Notes: generated by a model not told the origin, from the letters alone. 64,000 bases of DNA from Mangrovivirga halotolerans (GCF_026241165.1 NZ_JAPFQN010000006.1:583705-647704), one strand, 5' to 3'. Positions 45,731 through 55,672 are shown, counted from the first letter of the stretch. Made by a program: numbers and translations.

Positions 45731-47755
45731 TTATTCATCAGCGTCAATGATCTCGAATTCAACTCTTCTGTTTTTGGCTCTGCCCTCAGGGGTAGAATTA
45801 TCTTCGATTGGTCTTGACTCTCCGTATGCCTCAACAACAATGCGGTCTTTACCAATTCCATTATCGGTTAGATAATCGACAACCGCTTGAGCTCTACGAC
45901 GACTCAGCCCAATATTGTATTGTTCAGTACCAATACTGTCTGTGTGGCCTGAGACCTGTACTTTTACATCATCATTATCATTCATGAATTTAACTAGTCT
46001 GTCAAGTTCAGGTTTTGACTGAGGCTTAAGGGTTGATTTATCGAAGTCGAAGAAGATGTTATTAAGAGTAATAACAGCACCTTTCTTGATCGGAGTTAGA
46101 TAAAGATCTCGTTCAACCTCATCATAAGTTTCCTGTTCAGATAAGTTTAGGTTTTCACTCATTGCTAAGTAATCATCAGCTTCTGCAAGAAATCCATATT
46201 CTTCACCTGAAGGAAGCATAATTTCATATTCACCTGAGCCCGGATCAGACAATGTTTCTCCTATAACCTTACCATCAGACAGGCGCTGATATATAATACG
46301 AGCTTCTACAGGTTCTTCTGTCTCCTTATCTAATACTCTACCCGCTACAAGAGTAACTGGATCTGGGCGGTAAAACTCTGGAAGAGATATTTTAAAAACA
46401 TCAAGATTTTCTTCAGTTATACCTTTAGAATAGTAGGCAAAATCACCTGTAGGAGGAATAATGAAGAATTCGTCATCAAGTTCTCCGTTAATTCCTGGCC
46501 CAAGGTTTTCAGGTTCAGACCATTTTGTCCAGGTAGAATCAAGTCTTCTTGAAACATAAATATCATTTCCTCCATATCCGGAATAACCGGCAGATGAGAA
46601 ATAAAGAGTTTTATCATCAGGAGCCAGGAATGGTGAAGATTCCATACTGGCGGTATTGATATCATCACCAAGGTTAAGAGGCTCAGTCCATGTATCATCA
46701 TCTCTTTTAAAAGATACATATAAGTCTCTTCTGCCTCTTGAGTCATTTCTTTCCACAGACATTATTAATGTACGTCTGTTATTGGCCATATAGAAGTTGG
46801 CACTCTCACTAGTATTATAATTATTCTCTATCTCAAGTGGCTCTGGGTCTGACCAGCCATCACCAACTTTTCTTGAAATCGAGACACCAGCTTTCATTTT
46901 GTTATTATTGTTACCTCTGTATTCGTTACCAAGAATTAAAATAACCGAATTACCATCAGGAGTAATTGAACTGATAAAGTTTGGACCTTTATTATTTAGC
47001 TTGGGACCCATGTTTTTTGCCACAGCCCAATCCTGTTGAGATTCATCCCATTCCGAATACCAGATATCTTCCATATCTTCAATACCACCTATATTTTCTG
47101 GATGATTTCTTCTTGAAAAGAAAAGTGTTTTTCCATCAGGTGATAATAGAGGTCTGAATTCAGGATATTCTGAGTTTACATTTTCACTTAATCTTATCGG
47201 AACGACATTAGGGTTAATTTCCTCAGATACATTTACTTCGATAGTAATAGGAACTTCAGAATTTGAAATACCTATTGCGTCTATACTAAAGTAGCCAGGA
47301 ACCGCTTTGCCTGAAAAAGTGATTTTTATAGATGCTACATCATACGTTGTAGGTTCGAAAAATATATTCAGAGGACGACCTGTAATATCCATCGCTTGCG
47401 GATTGAGTCTATTGACGAGATACTCCTTACCTTCTGTATCGTATACATATATCTCTTCCACAGCTGTGGGATTGAATGATTCAGCGATCATAATCTGCCT
47501 GATTGGCATTGCTTTTTCAAATCCCACATGGATGTATTCATTTTTATCAGGTCGGGAAGGAGTCCATGCGTTTGGACTTTCTGCCGGATTCGGGAATACA
47601 TCAGGTTTTCCAAGAGCCTGTTTTGCACCATATTGTTGTGGAGTCAATTCAGACGAGACATCGATAACCTCACTGGCCCATAGCACTTCCTGTTGTGCCG
47701 AGACCATAAAAAAGGTACCGATAAATATTATAGTAGTAGCAAAAAATTTAAACAT
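45731..47755 (-). CDS. OmpA-family protein with discoidin-like and PD40 domains
   Basis: A 674-aa envelope protein with a signal peptide (about 20 residues, VSAQQ). The N-terminal segment (about 25-160) resembles a discoidin-like sugar-binding domain. A PD40/WD40-like propeller follows (about 195-445, with repeats such as SPDGKTLFFSRRN and APDDKTLYFSSAGYSGYGGNDIYVS), then a carboxypeptidase-regulatory-like domain (about 470-545) and a C-terminal OmpA peptidoglycan-binding domain with VSGHTDSIGTEQYNIGLSRRRAQAV. The layout recalls the type IX secretion protein PorE group but differs at the N-terminus. It is 100 bp downstream of another OmpA gene. Confidence 0.85.
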   Translation of the reverse strand: MFKFFATTIIFIGTFFMVSAQQEVLWASEVIDVSSELTPQQYGAKQALGKPDVFPNPAESPNAWTPSRPDKNEYIHVGFEKAMPIRQIMIAESFNPTAVEEIYVYDTEGKEYLVNRLNPQAMDITGRPLNIFFEPTTYDVASIKITFSGKAVPGYFSIDAIGISNSEVPITIEVNVSEEINPNVVPIRLSENVNSEYPEFRPLLSPDGKTLFFSRRNHPENIGGIEDMEDIWYSEWDESQQDWAVAKNMGPKLNNKGPNFISSITPDGNSVILILGNEYRGNNNNKMKAGVSISRKVGDGWSDPEPLEIENNYNTSESANFYMANNRRTLIMSVERNDSRGRRDLYVSFKRDDDTWTEPLNLGDDINTASMESSPFLAPDDKTLYFSSAGYSGYGGNDIYVSRRLDSTWTKWSEPENLGPGINGELDDEFFIIPPTGDFAYYSKGITEENLDVFKISLPEFYRPDPVTLVAGRVLDKETEEPVEARIIYQRLSDGKVIGETLSDPGSGEYEIMLPSGEEYGFLAEADDYLAMSENLNLSEQETYDEVERDLYLTPIKKGAVITLNNIFFDFDKSTLKPQSKPELDRLVKFMNDNDDVKVQVSGHTDSIGTEQYNIGLSRRRAQAVVDYLTDNGIGKDRIVVEAYGESRPIEDNSTPEGRAKNRRVEFEIIDADE

Positions 47756-47854
47756 TATCGATCGGTTTTTGCGGTTGTATTAATTCAATATAAAGAATTA
47801 TCTATTGCTAAAATATTAATTTTGTCTTAAACAGTAATCAAATATTACAATAAT

Positions 47855-48574
47855 TTAATTGTTTTCTAGTATTCTCACCTCAACTCTGCGGTTTAATTGG
47901 TGTGCTTCTTCGGTATCTTCCGTTGAAATAGGATTTGTACCGCCAAAAGCTTTAGTTTTAATTCGGTTTTTCTTAATTCCGTTGTCAACAAGATAAGATT
48001 TAACAGCTTCAACTCTCTTTCTCGATAATTCCAGGTTCTTTGAAGCTACACCTCTTGTATCCGTATGACCCTCTAATTGAATGATCATTTCCGGATAACT
48101 ATTCATCATTTGCAGTAAAACTTGTAATTCGGGATAAGACTCTGGTAAAATATTCGCTCTTCCTCTTTGAAATAAGAGCTTTTCCATTCTCAGCAATTCT
48201 CCCTTTTTACTGCTTTTCAGATAAAAAGTGTCCTTTCTTAAAGCCTTACCTCCCTCGTCAATCTTAACTTCAAAGATACTAGGAAAATATGTATCTGAAC
48301 TAATTTTTATCCGATAAGTATTGCTTTCCAGCAGGCTAAAACTAAAATAACCATTGTCTCCGGCTGAAAAAAGCCCCATATCATCGGCGTATGGCAATTT
48401 TTCATAAAAAACTTTACAACTTATCGGTTCCCGGGTATTGTAATCCAGCACCAACCCTTCAAACCGAATGAGCGTTGATTTCGCCTCCGACTGTGAAAAG
48501 CCTTGAAATGATGTCAGAAACACTAAGCAGATAATTCCAGCTTTAATAAAAAAATTCATGGGCTTTTTAACCAT
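47855..48574 (-). CDS. Small OmpA-family protein
   Basis: A 239-aa protein with a signal peptide (SFQGFSQ end), a beta-sandwich regulatory-like domain (about 30-110, RFEGLVLDYNTREPISCKVFYE) and a C-terminal OmpA domain (about 130-235) with IQLEGHTDTRGVASKNLELSRKR. OmpA domains bind diaminopimelate in peptidoglycan, so it probably links the outer membrane or a complex to the wall. It shares its direction and domain order with the large OmpA protein downstream and lies 40 bp after the patatin gene. Confidence 0.85.
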   Translation of the reverse strand: MVKKPMNFFIKAGIICLVFLTSFQGFSQSEAKSTLIRFEGLVLDYNTREPISCKVFYEKLPYADDMGLFSAGDNGYFSFSLLESNTYRIKISSDTYFPSIFEVKIDEGGKALRKDTFYLKSSKKGELLRMEKLLFQRGRANILPESYPELQVLLQMMNSYPEMIIQLEGHTDTRGVASKNLELSRKRVEAVKSYLVDNGIKKNRIKTKAFGGTNPISTEDTEEAHQLNRRVEVRILENN

Positions 48575-48613
48575 AGATTTAAGGTAGAAAAAAAAATCTA
48601 TTTTTTTAAATTA

Positions 48614-50932
48614 TTACGGTTCAATCGGACTTTTGTTGAATAAAATAAATCCAAAATGAACCATCGCCCCGAAATTTAACCGGTCAATATTATACCAAGT
48701 GCCCAAAACACTTAAAGGACCAAATCTTGTGTGATAAACAGCTGATAAACCTGCTGAAAGAACCAGGTCTTCAGTATCAGTTTTATATTTCCATGTTTTT
48801 TTTACCTTATCTAAAGTGGCAAATGGAAAAAACAAATGTGATTCGGCCCTTAGAAAAAGATCGTTTTTAATTTTATAATTTAAGATTCCACCAGCTGTTG
48901 CGAAAAATGGAGAACGCAACTCTTCTATATAATATATTCTGGAATCCGGCAATGGGTTGCTTGACCTGGATAATAAATAAGTTGACCTGTCTGTGAGATA
49001 ATAAAAATGACTGGAAAAATTAGATTCCAGTTTAATGCCTGGGATCAATTTTCCATTACCAAAGTATTTTTCATATTGAAGATTTATACCAAACCAGTTT
49101 TTAACCGAACGGTATTGTGGTAATTTTTGTTCTGCAGTATTTCCCGACGAATAATTTAATATTCCTCTGTAAAAAGAGGTGCTCAAACCAAGGTAGGTGC
49201 CACTAAAACCATATTGTGGATGATTTAATGTGCTCTTTTCAAATTTCAATTTCAGTTTTAACCCTTCCAACTTAAGATAGTCCAGGGTGTCGATTGTCGA
49301 CAGAAAATTTTGATTGGAATAATTAAATTTTGATTTAAAATATCCTACATCAAACTCAAGTAAATTATTGGTTTTTACCGGAGTAATAAATTTTAACCCT
49401 GTGGATAAGTTATTATTGGTCAACGGGATAATTTCGCTCCCCGATTCATCAAATATTAATTCAACAGGGGAGAGGTAATTCCATTTGTCAACCGATAAAT
49501 ATGGCGAAATTGTAAAAATATGTTTTCCGGGGATCGTTATTTCAGATTTATAATCAAATGATCTGTAAAACTGGCCGACATGAAATTTTATTCCATGGTT
49601 ATAAAATAGTTTATTCAGATAGTAGTAATTAAAATCCAGGACAAACTGATTTATATTTTTAGAAGCGATTGTACCTCCTACACCAATATCAAGCAAATTT
49701 GAATTATCACCAGATATAGCAAATGTGTAATAATCATCTTTTTTTGATTTGTATATATCCGGAAAGATATTTCTGAAGTATTTTTCTGAAGCAAGATAAT
49801 AATAGCCTCGCTTAACGTCATTTATACTAAATGTGTCTCTCTTCTTTACGAAAATTTTTCTGATAAAACTCTCCTGGCTTTTTGTATATCCATTAATATC
49901 AATTTTATCGAAGATTAAAGGATCATATTCGGTTATAAAATTTTTTCTTCTTTTGGCCAGTGCTTCCGGATCGGACCTTCTTCTAATTACTTCTTTTATT
50001 TTTGGAATAGCTCTTTTAGCGGCAACATAACCTGAATCATATATGGCGCTGGCCTGACTGAAACTAGCTGCATTATAATTCAGCAGGTTTGGAGCGATAT
50101 ATAGAAGGTCAGAATCTGCAGGAGTCTGAATATACATATCCATAAACAAATCCAGGATCGCATCATTCATCTGTTCATCGTCCTGGTCGTATGGATACTC
50201 TTCTTTCCTGGTATCAGAAACATTGACACCAATAATATATGCTGGATTAAACTCTTCCCTCATTACATCAAGAGGAAAGTTGTTATAGATCCCACCATCA
50301 AAAAGATATTGATTATCAATCTTAACCGGAGGGAAAAAGAAAGGCACACTCATCGTAGCTCGTACTGCAGCGGCCAGGCTTCCCTGGCTCATGATTTTTT
50401 GTTTAGCGGTAAAAATTTCTGAAGTGATGCACCTGTAGGGAACAAAAAGACTATCAAAATTATAACCGGCAGTATGGGCTGGTTGTGCAAGTTGTTCGGT
50501 TATTGCAAAATTCAATGACCGGTCGGTAGCGATCACCGTTTTAAAATAGGCGTTGTACAGACTGTCAAAAGTAAGATCCAGATGAATAAAACTTAATGGA
50601 TCATCTTTATGATTTAGATAGTAATAATACTCGGGTGGAATTTTGCCATCTACCCAATCTTGAAATCTTTGGGAAAGTACTTGCTCCTTGATATCCTCTG
50701 CAGTAAATCCTGAGGCGTACATTGATCCGATGATTCCGCCCATGGAAGTCCCGACCACATAATCGATCGGGATGTTTTCTTCTTCAAGAGCGCTGATCAC
50801 ACCTGCATGGGCAATGCCCTTAGCTCCGCCACCACTAAGAACTATCCCTACCTTTTGAGAATAAGTATTGAAATTGGCTAAGAGAAAAAAAACTGCAATA
50901 CTGCAAAAAATACGTTTTATCCCCATTGGCAA
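48614..50932 (-). CDS. Patatin-like phospholipase fused to an outer-membrane barrel
   Basis: A 772-aa PlpD-like protein. A signal peptide is followed by the patatin domain (about 27-310), with oxyanion loop SGGGAKGIAHAG, nucleophile Ser 63 in GTSMGG, and catalytic Asp in DGGIYNNFP. A POTRA-like piece (about 340-390) and a C-terminal beta-barrel of the BamA/Omp85 type follow (Tyr/Phe-rich strands to the end). Such type Vd autotransporters place a phospholipase A at the surface. The membrane strands end with a phenylalanine-rich segment a few residues before the C-terminus. It lies 13 bp downstream of the M23 gene. Confidence 0.9.
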   Translation of the reverse strand: MPMGIKRIFCSIAVFFLLANFNTYSQKVGIVLSGGGAKGIAHAGVISALEEENIPIDYVVGTSMGGIIGSMYASGFTAEDIKEQVLSQRFQDWVDGKIPPEYYYYLNHKDDPLSFIHLDLTFDSLYNAYFKTVIATDRSLNFAITEQLAQPAHTAGYNFDSLFVPYRCITSEIFTAKQKIMSQGSLAAAVRATMSVPFFFPPVKIDNQYLFDGGIYNNFPLDVMREEFNPAYIIGVNVSDTRKEEYPYDQDDEQMNDAILDLFMDMYIQTPADSDLLYIAPNLLNYNAASFSQASAIYDSGYVAAKRAIPKIKEVIRRRSDPEALAKRRKNFITEYDPLIFDKIDINGYTKSQESFIRKIFVKKRDTFSINDVKRGYYYLASEKYFRNIFPDIYKSKKDDYYTFAISGDNSNLLDIGVGGTIASKNINQFVLDFNYYYLNKLFYNHGIKFHVGQFYRSFDYKSEITIPGKHIFTISPYLSVDKWNYLSPVELIFDESGSEIIPLTNNNLSTGLKFITPVKTNNLLEFDVGYFKSKFNYSNQNFLSTIDTLDYLKLEGLKLKLKFEKSTLNHPQYGFSGTYLGLSTSFYRGILNYSSGNTAEQKLPQYRSVKNWFGINLQYEKYFGNGKLIPGIKLESNFSSHFYYLTDRSTYLLSRSSNPLPDSRIYYIEELRSPFFATAGGILNYKIKNDLFLRAESHLFFPFATLDKVKKTWKYKTDTEDLVLSAGLSAVYHTRFGPLSVLGTWYNIDRLNFGAMVHFGFILFNKSPIEP

Positions 50933-50945
50933 GCCTTATTGTATA

Positions 50946-52256
50946 TTATAGTTTTTTATTTTCTGATTCAACTTGAGCGACAAGATTATCTTCAGAACGA
51001 CCATTTACTTTGATCGCCTTTAACAAACGAATATATTCATTCTTTGTTTTATTGAAAGCCTCAAGACTTTCTTCTTTGATTGGTTCTGAAGGAGGTAGAT
51101 CTTGTGCCATTGGATCAACTTGTCTGCCGTTTTTCCAGAATCTATAGCATACATGAGGGCCCGTAGCTAATCCGGTGCTTCCAATGTAACCAATAACATC
51201 ACCCTGTCTTACTCTTACTCCGGGACGAATTCCTGATTTGATCTTCGACATGTGAAGGTATTGAGTAGTATAAGTTCCGTTGTGTTTTACTTTAACGTAA
51301 TTACCATTGTATTTTGAATAAGTTGCTGCGACAATAATACCATCACCTGTTGATCTGATCGGAGAACCATGAGGGGCAGCGTAATCTGTTCCAAGATGTG
51401 CTTTCCATCTTTTCTGCACAGGATGGAATCTTCTTCCTGTGTATCGGCTCGTAATTCTTGAAAATTCTACAGGAGCTCTTAAAAATGCTTTTCTTAAGCT
51501 GTTTCCTTCCAGGTCAAAATAGTCTTCGCCGTCACCCTGATCAAAATTCACTGCATGGTAATCACTTCCGAAGTGGTTTAATTCGGCAGCAACTACACGG
51601 TTAAATCCGACAACCTCACCGTCTACCTGATTTTCTTCATAAATAACACGGTAGTAATCTCCCTTTTGTATTCTCCAGAAATCTACCTGCCATCCAAAAA
51701 CATCGGCGAGTTTATCAACCAATGCAGGTGAAGCACCCTGGTCGGTCATACTGATATAAAGAGAGTTTTCTATTACTCCGGAGATTTCTCTTTGAACAAC
51801 TTCTATTTCTCTTTCAATTTTATTGATGTCAACAGAATCGTTGAAAGAATAGACGATATATTCAATCGGGTTTGGTTCATAGATAAATGCCAGTGCGCTT
51901 TGAGCAGTGTCTTTAGGCATTATCACTGTATATTTTTTGTTTGCCCTGATCTTGCGGACATCAAAAATTTCTTTTGATTTGTTTGCCAGCTCATGGATCG
52001 TTTGCATGTTGATCTTGAACTGACTGAGGATTTCACTCAGATTTTGATTGGATTCAACAATGCCCTCTACGACATCGATACTATCAACATAGTATCCGTA
52101 GAACATTTCTGGTTCAACATAAATTTCAGCTGAATCTATTTGAGTCTCAGCATTTGAAACGGTAGTAATCGTTTCTTTTTCATTGTGAAAGTAGAACCAA
52201 GCGGCAACCGCGATTAGCCCTGTAATGATAATTCCTGTTAGCCTGTAAAGTTTCAT
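50946..52256 (-). CDS. M23-family peptidoglycan peptidase
   Basis: A 436-aa membrane-anchored zinc endopeptidase. It has an N-terminal membrane span (about 8-25), a middle region with SLT/opacity-like OapA strands (about 60-270), then the LytM/M23 domain with HLGTDYAAPHGSPIRSTGDG (metal His and Asp), TTQYLHMSKI and GPHVCYRFW. It probably cuts cell-wall peptide cross-links; the middle domains suggest a MepM-like enzyme. A possible TTG-N21-TATTTTG promoter lies just upstream. The patatin gene follows closely. Confidence 0.92.
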   Translation of the reverse strand: MKLYRLTGIIITGLIAVAAWFYFHNEKETITTVSNAETQIDSAEIYVEPEMFYGYYVDSIDVVEGIVESNQNLSEILSQFKINMQTIHELANKSKEIFDVRKIRANKKYTVIMPKDTAQSALAFIYEPNPIEYIVYSFNDSVDINKIEREIEVVQREISGVIENSLYISMTDQGASPALVDKLADVFGWQVDFWRIQKGDYYRVIYEENQVDGEVVGFNRVVAAELNHFGSDYHAVNFDQGDGEDYFDLEGNSLRKAFLRAPVEFSRITSRYTGRRFHPVQKRWKAHLGTDYAAPHGSPIRSTGDGIIVAATYSKYNGNYVKVKHNGTYTTQYLHMSKIKSGIRPGVRVRQGDVIGYIGSTGLATGPHVCYRFWKNGRQVDPMAQDLPPSEPIKEESLEAFNKTKNEYIRLLKAIKVNGRSEDNLVAQVESENKKL

Positions 52257-52731
52257 TTCTGGAAATAATTAAAAAATCCACACATTTTTCCTCATCTGCA
52301 AAATAGGACTATTTATCCTTAATTATCAATGTTTTAGCTGATTTTTAATCAGATTTATCTAAAAAAGTATATTGAGAATACCTAAAAACTCTAAATAACT
52401 AAATATTAAATGAGTACTATAATTAACTAATAACAACAGGAATATTGAATTATTGTAACGGCCGGAATATTTATTTTTTAATAAAAAAAAGACCTATTAT
52501 CAGTCTTTAATCTTATTTCTTAGAAGGGTACCCAATATCCGGAAACAGCCTTCCTGGTAATTTTAACCCTATAGTTGGCGTAACGTTTACCGGGTAAATG
52601 TTAATAAAAATCAAATTTCAGAAAGTAAGGAAATTTGATGAATTAAATAGTTTTATGTGGGTTTGTTATTTAGTTTTTTGGTTTTTCAAGAAGATTTTAG
52701 ACTGTTTGGTGTCACTATGAAAGGAAAAATC
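52257..52731. other. Non-coding gap before cassette-like array
   Basis: This AT-rich stretch contains no supported gene. It holds a perfect 9-bp inverted repeat TCAAATTTC / GAAATTTGA with a 10-nt loop (52611-52638). The first copy of the array module begins at its right end. Confidence 0.5.
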
Positions 52732-53008
52732 GTCTGAATTGAAAATGCTGACATTCATCGTCAGTACTAAGATGGGTAGGATTAAAAGATGATAGGATAA
52801 TAGTTTAAAGAACGAGAGGCTTTCTTTTATTTCTGGAGGCTATTTTTATATCTTCGTACGGCAATTAGATTCGCAACTTTCGCCAATGGATATGTAGTCA
52901 GAGGTAAAGATTAATGGATGTTATTTTGTTGTAGGATGACCGAGTCACAGACTCTGCATTTCATAAAAAAGTTTGAAGTTGTTCTAAGGAACACTCCAAA
53001 CAGCGGGG
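52732..53008 (+). repeat. Array module, copy A
   Basis: First of a family of related intergenic modules. From left to right it carries TCTGAATT...ATAGGAT, a degenerate hairpin ending CTGGAGGC, the block TCTTCGTACGGCAATTAG, a GAGTC-aca-GACTC mini-hairpin (about 52941-52953) and the imperfect-palindrome end GTTTG...CAAAC followed by GCGGGG. Copies B and F match it almost base for base over the right 190 bp. Confidence 0.85.
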
Positions 53009-53034
53009 AGAGGAAATAAAATCATTAACAAAGA

Positions 53035-53382
53035 ATGCGGAAACAAATTAAAAGAATTATAAGTTTCATTTTTATTGCAATAATGTTGTTTTTTATTTCA
53101 AGCGAATTAATTAATGACTATAGATCAAAGCAGGATATTGAAGAAAATTTTGCTACCACTGAAGGTGAAATTATTGATTACTATATTGTTGGAACGGATT
53201 CACCCTATTTAAAGTATCAATACATGGTAGATGGGAAATCATATAAGAAATCCACAAGTGTATTTTCCGCATTTATGGGTTGTGAAAAATCTAAGGAATG
53301 TTTAGGGCGAAAATTTGTTGTATATTATTCGAAGGTAAATCCATTAAATAGTAAAATAGATTTAAAGCAAGAAATAAAATAA
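53035..53382 (+). CDS. DUF3592-like membrane-anchored protein
   Basis: A 115-aa protein with an N-terminal membrane span (about 8-28) and a small beta-rich domain. The pattern ATTEGEIIDYYIVG, then YLKYQYMVDGKSYKKSTS and a final GRKFVVYYSKVNPLNSKI, resembles DUF3592-type domains, with two cysteines (CEKSKEC) that could form a disulfide. Function unknown. It is the first gene of the plus-strand cassette-like array and starts 26 bp after module A. Confidence 0.65.
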   Translation: MRKQIKRIISFIFIAIMLFFISSELINDYRSKQDIEENFATTEGEIIDYYIVGTDSPYLKYQYMVDGKSYKKSTSVFSAFMGCEKSKECLGRKFVVYYSKVNPLNSKIDLKQEIK

Positions 53383-53427
53383 ACCATCTGGCGCCCTCTA
53401 CAGGGCATAGAAATTGGACCAAATATA

Positions 53428-53690
53428 GTCTGAACTAAGATGAATAGGATAAGAGGATGATAGGATATCAGTTGATTAATTAGTTTTATAAAATAATTAA
53501 AGCCTTCAGATTATTTCTGGAGGCTATTTTTATATCTTCGTACGGCAAATAGCTTCGCAACTTTCGCCAATGGATATGTAGTCAGAGGCAAAGATTAAAT
53601 GATGTTCCTTTGTTATAGAATGACCGAGTCACAGACTCTGCATTTCATAAGTAAGTTTGAAGTTGTCCTTGGAAATACTCCAAATAGGGG
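53428..53690 (+). repeat. Array module, copy B
   Basis: Complete copy. Stem GCCTTCAG / CTGGAGGC at 53502-53524 followed by TATTTTTATA (terminator-like), GAGTC-aca-GACTC, then the imperfect-palindrome end. It lies between the DUF3592-like gene and the next lipoprotein gene and includes an apparent upstream start of the latter, which is therefore rejected. Confidence 0.85.
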
Positions 53691-53716
53691 AGGTTAATAA
53701 AAATGATTGTCAAGAA

Positions 53717-54478
53717 ATGAAGTTAATGATAAAAGTACTCAGCTTATTTGTAATCACTCTTTTAATTATTGGGTGTCAATTTTCTCATGATGAAATAGAA
53801 AGAAACAGAACAAATATTAAAATAGACAGTGTTCTAAATGATATAAAAAATGAGATAAATTATGATCTTAAGTTCTACTCGTATGTTAAAAATGACACCT
53901 TTAATTTAGAAATAGAGTCTTATGAAGATACAACTAAAAATTTTTACCACTTTACAAATCCTAATTTGCAGAAATTATTAAATGACAGAATAGTTAAGTT
54001 AATTAATGATATTTACCAACTCGACAAACCATTAAAGGTTGGTTATTCATTTGAAGGGTTAAGTAAAAACAACAATACAGCATATGTCCTAGGTTTCGAG
54101 AACCAAAACCAAATTTTAAACAGTTTCAATGACTGCCCGAAGTACGATGATGTAATCAATATTATTTTTGATGGATTTTACGAATATGAGGAGTTTTACT
54201 ATAAAAACATCCTTATTATTTTAGCAACTAATGATTTTGAAGGGATCGACATTCCTAAAATGACTTTTTATGATTATTTGAAAAAGATTTCCTGTAATAC
54301 TGATGATAGGAATTTACAAAAATCTTTGGAGGGATTATTTGTTTTAACTTTTGCTGATATTGAAAAAGATGATCCCCATATAAAACATCATTACTGGGAA
54401 ACCATATCGGCTATTTATCTAAAATTATATAACTCCGATCTTAAAATAAGATATAAAGATTTATTAGAGAGGAATTAA
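53717..54478 (+). CDS. Array lipoprotein, unknown family
   Basis: A 253-aa lipoprotein with signal MKLMIKVLSLFVITLLIIGC (lipid Cys 20). The mature part is rich in Asn, Asp, Lys and Tyr and predicted alpha/beta. No family is recognised. I start at 53717 because an upstream in-frame start (53657) would encode repeat sequence. It is the longest array gene and is flanked by modules B and C. Confidence 0.65.
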   Translation: MKLMIKVLSLFVITLLIIGCQFSHDEIERNRTNIKIDSVLNDIKNEINYDLKFYSYVKNDTFNLEIESYEDTTKNFYHFTNPNLQKLLNDRIVKLINDIYQLDKPLKVGYSFEGLSKNNNTAYVLGFENQNQILNSFNDCPKYDDVINIIFDGFYEYEEFYYKNILIILATNDFEGIDIPKMTFYDYLKKISCNTDDRNLQKSLEGLFVLTFADIEKDDPHIKHHYWETISAIYLKLYNSDLKIRYKDLLERN

Positions 54479-54506
54479 ATTAACTATTAATTGTCTTATT
54501 CTTAAA

Positions 54507-54700
54507 TGGGTTTACCACGCTGTTTGGAATTAAGCGATAGCGTAACTTCGAACTTTTAAATTGTCTGAACTAGGATTAATAAGGTTGATAAGATGATAGG
54601 ATATCAATTGAATTATGAACCCAATAAATAATGCTAATGGTTTAAGATCATTTCTAGAAGCGTATTTTAATCCTTCGTCGCGTGATTAGCTACACAAGGA
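54507..54700 (+). repeat. Array module, copy C (diverged, with inverted end)
   Basis: A diverged copy. Its left 50 bp (CACGCTGTTTGGA...CTTCGAACTTTT) are the reverse complement of the usual right end. The middle then reads in the normal direction (TCTGAACTAGGATT...ATAGGATATC). Together with the direct end at 55217-55265 it brackets the gene 54764-55204 with inverted ends. Confidence 0.65.
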
Positions 54701-54763
54701 CTGCTGGTGAAGGTATCTCCAATTATGTTAATTATAGTTAGGATACGATAACAACAATTTAAT

Positions 54764-55204
54764 ATGAAGAAAGTACTGATATTTTTAATATTTATTCTAT
54801 TCATTACCCTCGGCCTTAGTTTTGGAATTATACAACATATTCACAATGAAAATTTTAATAAAGAATTTGACTTAATACTGGTAGGTGAAACTAAATATAT
54901 CCAGAAACAAGGAAGGTATGATATTGTGGGGATTTCGATAGAAAAGTCAAATGTAAACTGTTTTGATTCTTACAAAGAATATGAGGTATTATATATACGT
55001 ATTAATAATGATAAAGCTGAGATAATCCTACCATCTAACCATTTATCAATAGGGGACAAAGTATATTTAAATGGAAAAGAATCATATGTATTAATCCAAA
55101 AGCCAAAGGATGAAGAAGATATTGTAATACCTATATTTTCTCCCTTATTAATTAATCTAACTTTAGATAATTCTGATTTTCGTATTACCACTGATTGTCA
55201 GTGA
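54764..55204 (+). CDS. Array membrane-anchored hypothetical protein
   Basis: A 146-aa protein with one N-terminal membrane span (about 5-24) and an extracytoplasmic beta-rich domain of about 115 residues. No family is recognised. Its single cysteine pair (one mid-domain, one at the end) may pair. It is bracketed by inverted module ends, so it is a one-gene unit. Confidence 0.6.
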   Translation: MKKVLIFLIFILFITLGLSFGIIQHIHNENFNKEFDLILVGETKYIQKQGRYDIVGISIEKSNVNCFDSYKEYEVLYIRINNDKAEIILPSNHLSIGDKVYLNGKESYVLIQKPKDEEDIVIPIFSPLLINLTLDNSDFRITTDCQ

Positions 55205-55216
55205 AAAAACATTTAT

Positions 55217-55265
55217 TTTTTGAAGTTGTAATATTGAAACACTCCAATCTGCCGGGAGGAGAGGA
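55217..55265 (+). repeat. Array module right end only
   Basis: Only the terminal 49 bp of the module remain: TTTTGAAGTTG...AACACTCCAA and then GCCGGGAGGAGAGGA, matching copy A's GCGGGGAGAGGA. It is a partial copy between two array genes. Confidence 0.65.
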
Positions 55266-55336
55266 TCGCTAAAAGTGCATTGATCCTTTAAAATATTTTA
55301 AGGGCTGAAATACAAAAAAAAATAACTTGATTAAAA

Positions 55337-55672
55337 ATGATAATTATAGAATGCAAATGCTTAAATACTTTAACTGATGATAGTCCCACCACTAAATTAT
55401 TAGAATGGTATGACCCAAATGAATTTGACATTTTTACAGATAAAGTAATTAAATATTTTATGGAATTTAGTGAGCTGAAGGTAAAAGAGAAAAGAGACTG
55501 GATTCTAAAACAATATAATGGATATGAAAAGGCTTTAAGTTTTTCCGATAAGGCTATTCTTGAAGATCTCATTTTTGTAGATAGGCCTACCTCTGAAATA
55601 TGGAAATGTTTAAAATGTGGTAGATTATGGATGGAAGAAAACGGGCAGTTCAAATGCTTCAAAATGGAGTAA
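55337..55672 (+). CDS. Array protein with C-terminal zinc-ribbon motif
   Basis: A 111-aa protein, predicted cytoplasmic with no signal or membrane segment, unlike most array genes. The helical core (about 30-80) is followed by WKCLKCGRLWMEE...FKC, where CxxC and the later Cys could hold a metal with CKC near the N-terminus. The family is unknown. Its size resembles immunity proteins of interbacterial toxins, but no toxin is present. Confidence 0.55.
   Translation: MIIIECKCLNTLTDDSPTTKLLEWYDPNEFDIFTDKVIKYFMEFSELKVKEKRDWILKQYNGYEKALSFSDKAILEDLIFVDRPTSEIWKCLKCGRLWMEENGQFKCFKME

Noticed and set aside
53657..53716. N-terminal extension of the lipoprotein gene after module B
   Set aside because: These codons are the repeat itself; the internal ATG gives a normal lipoprotein signal.
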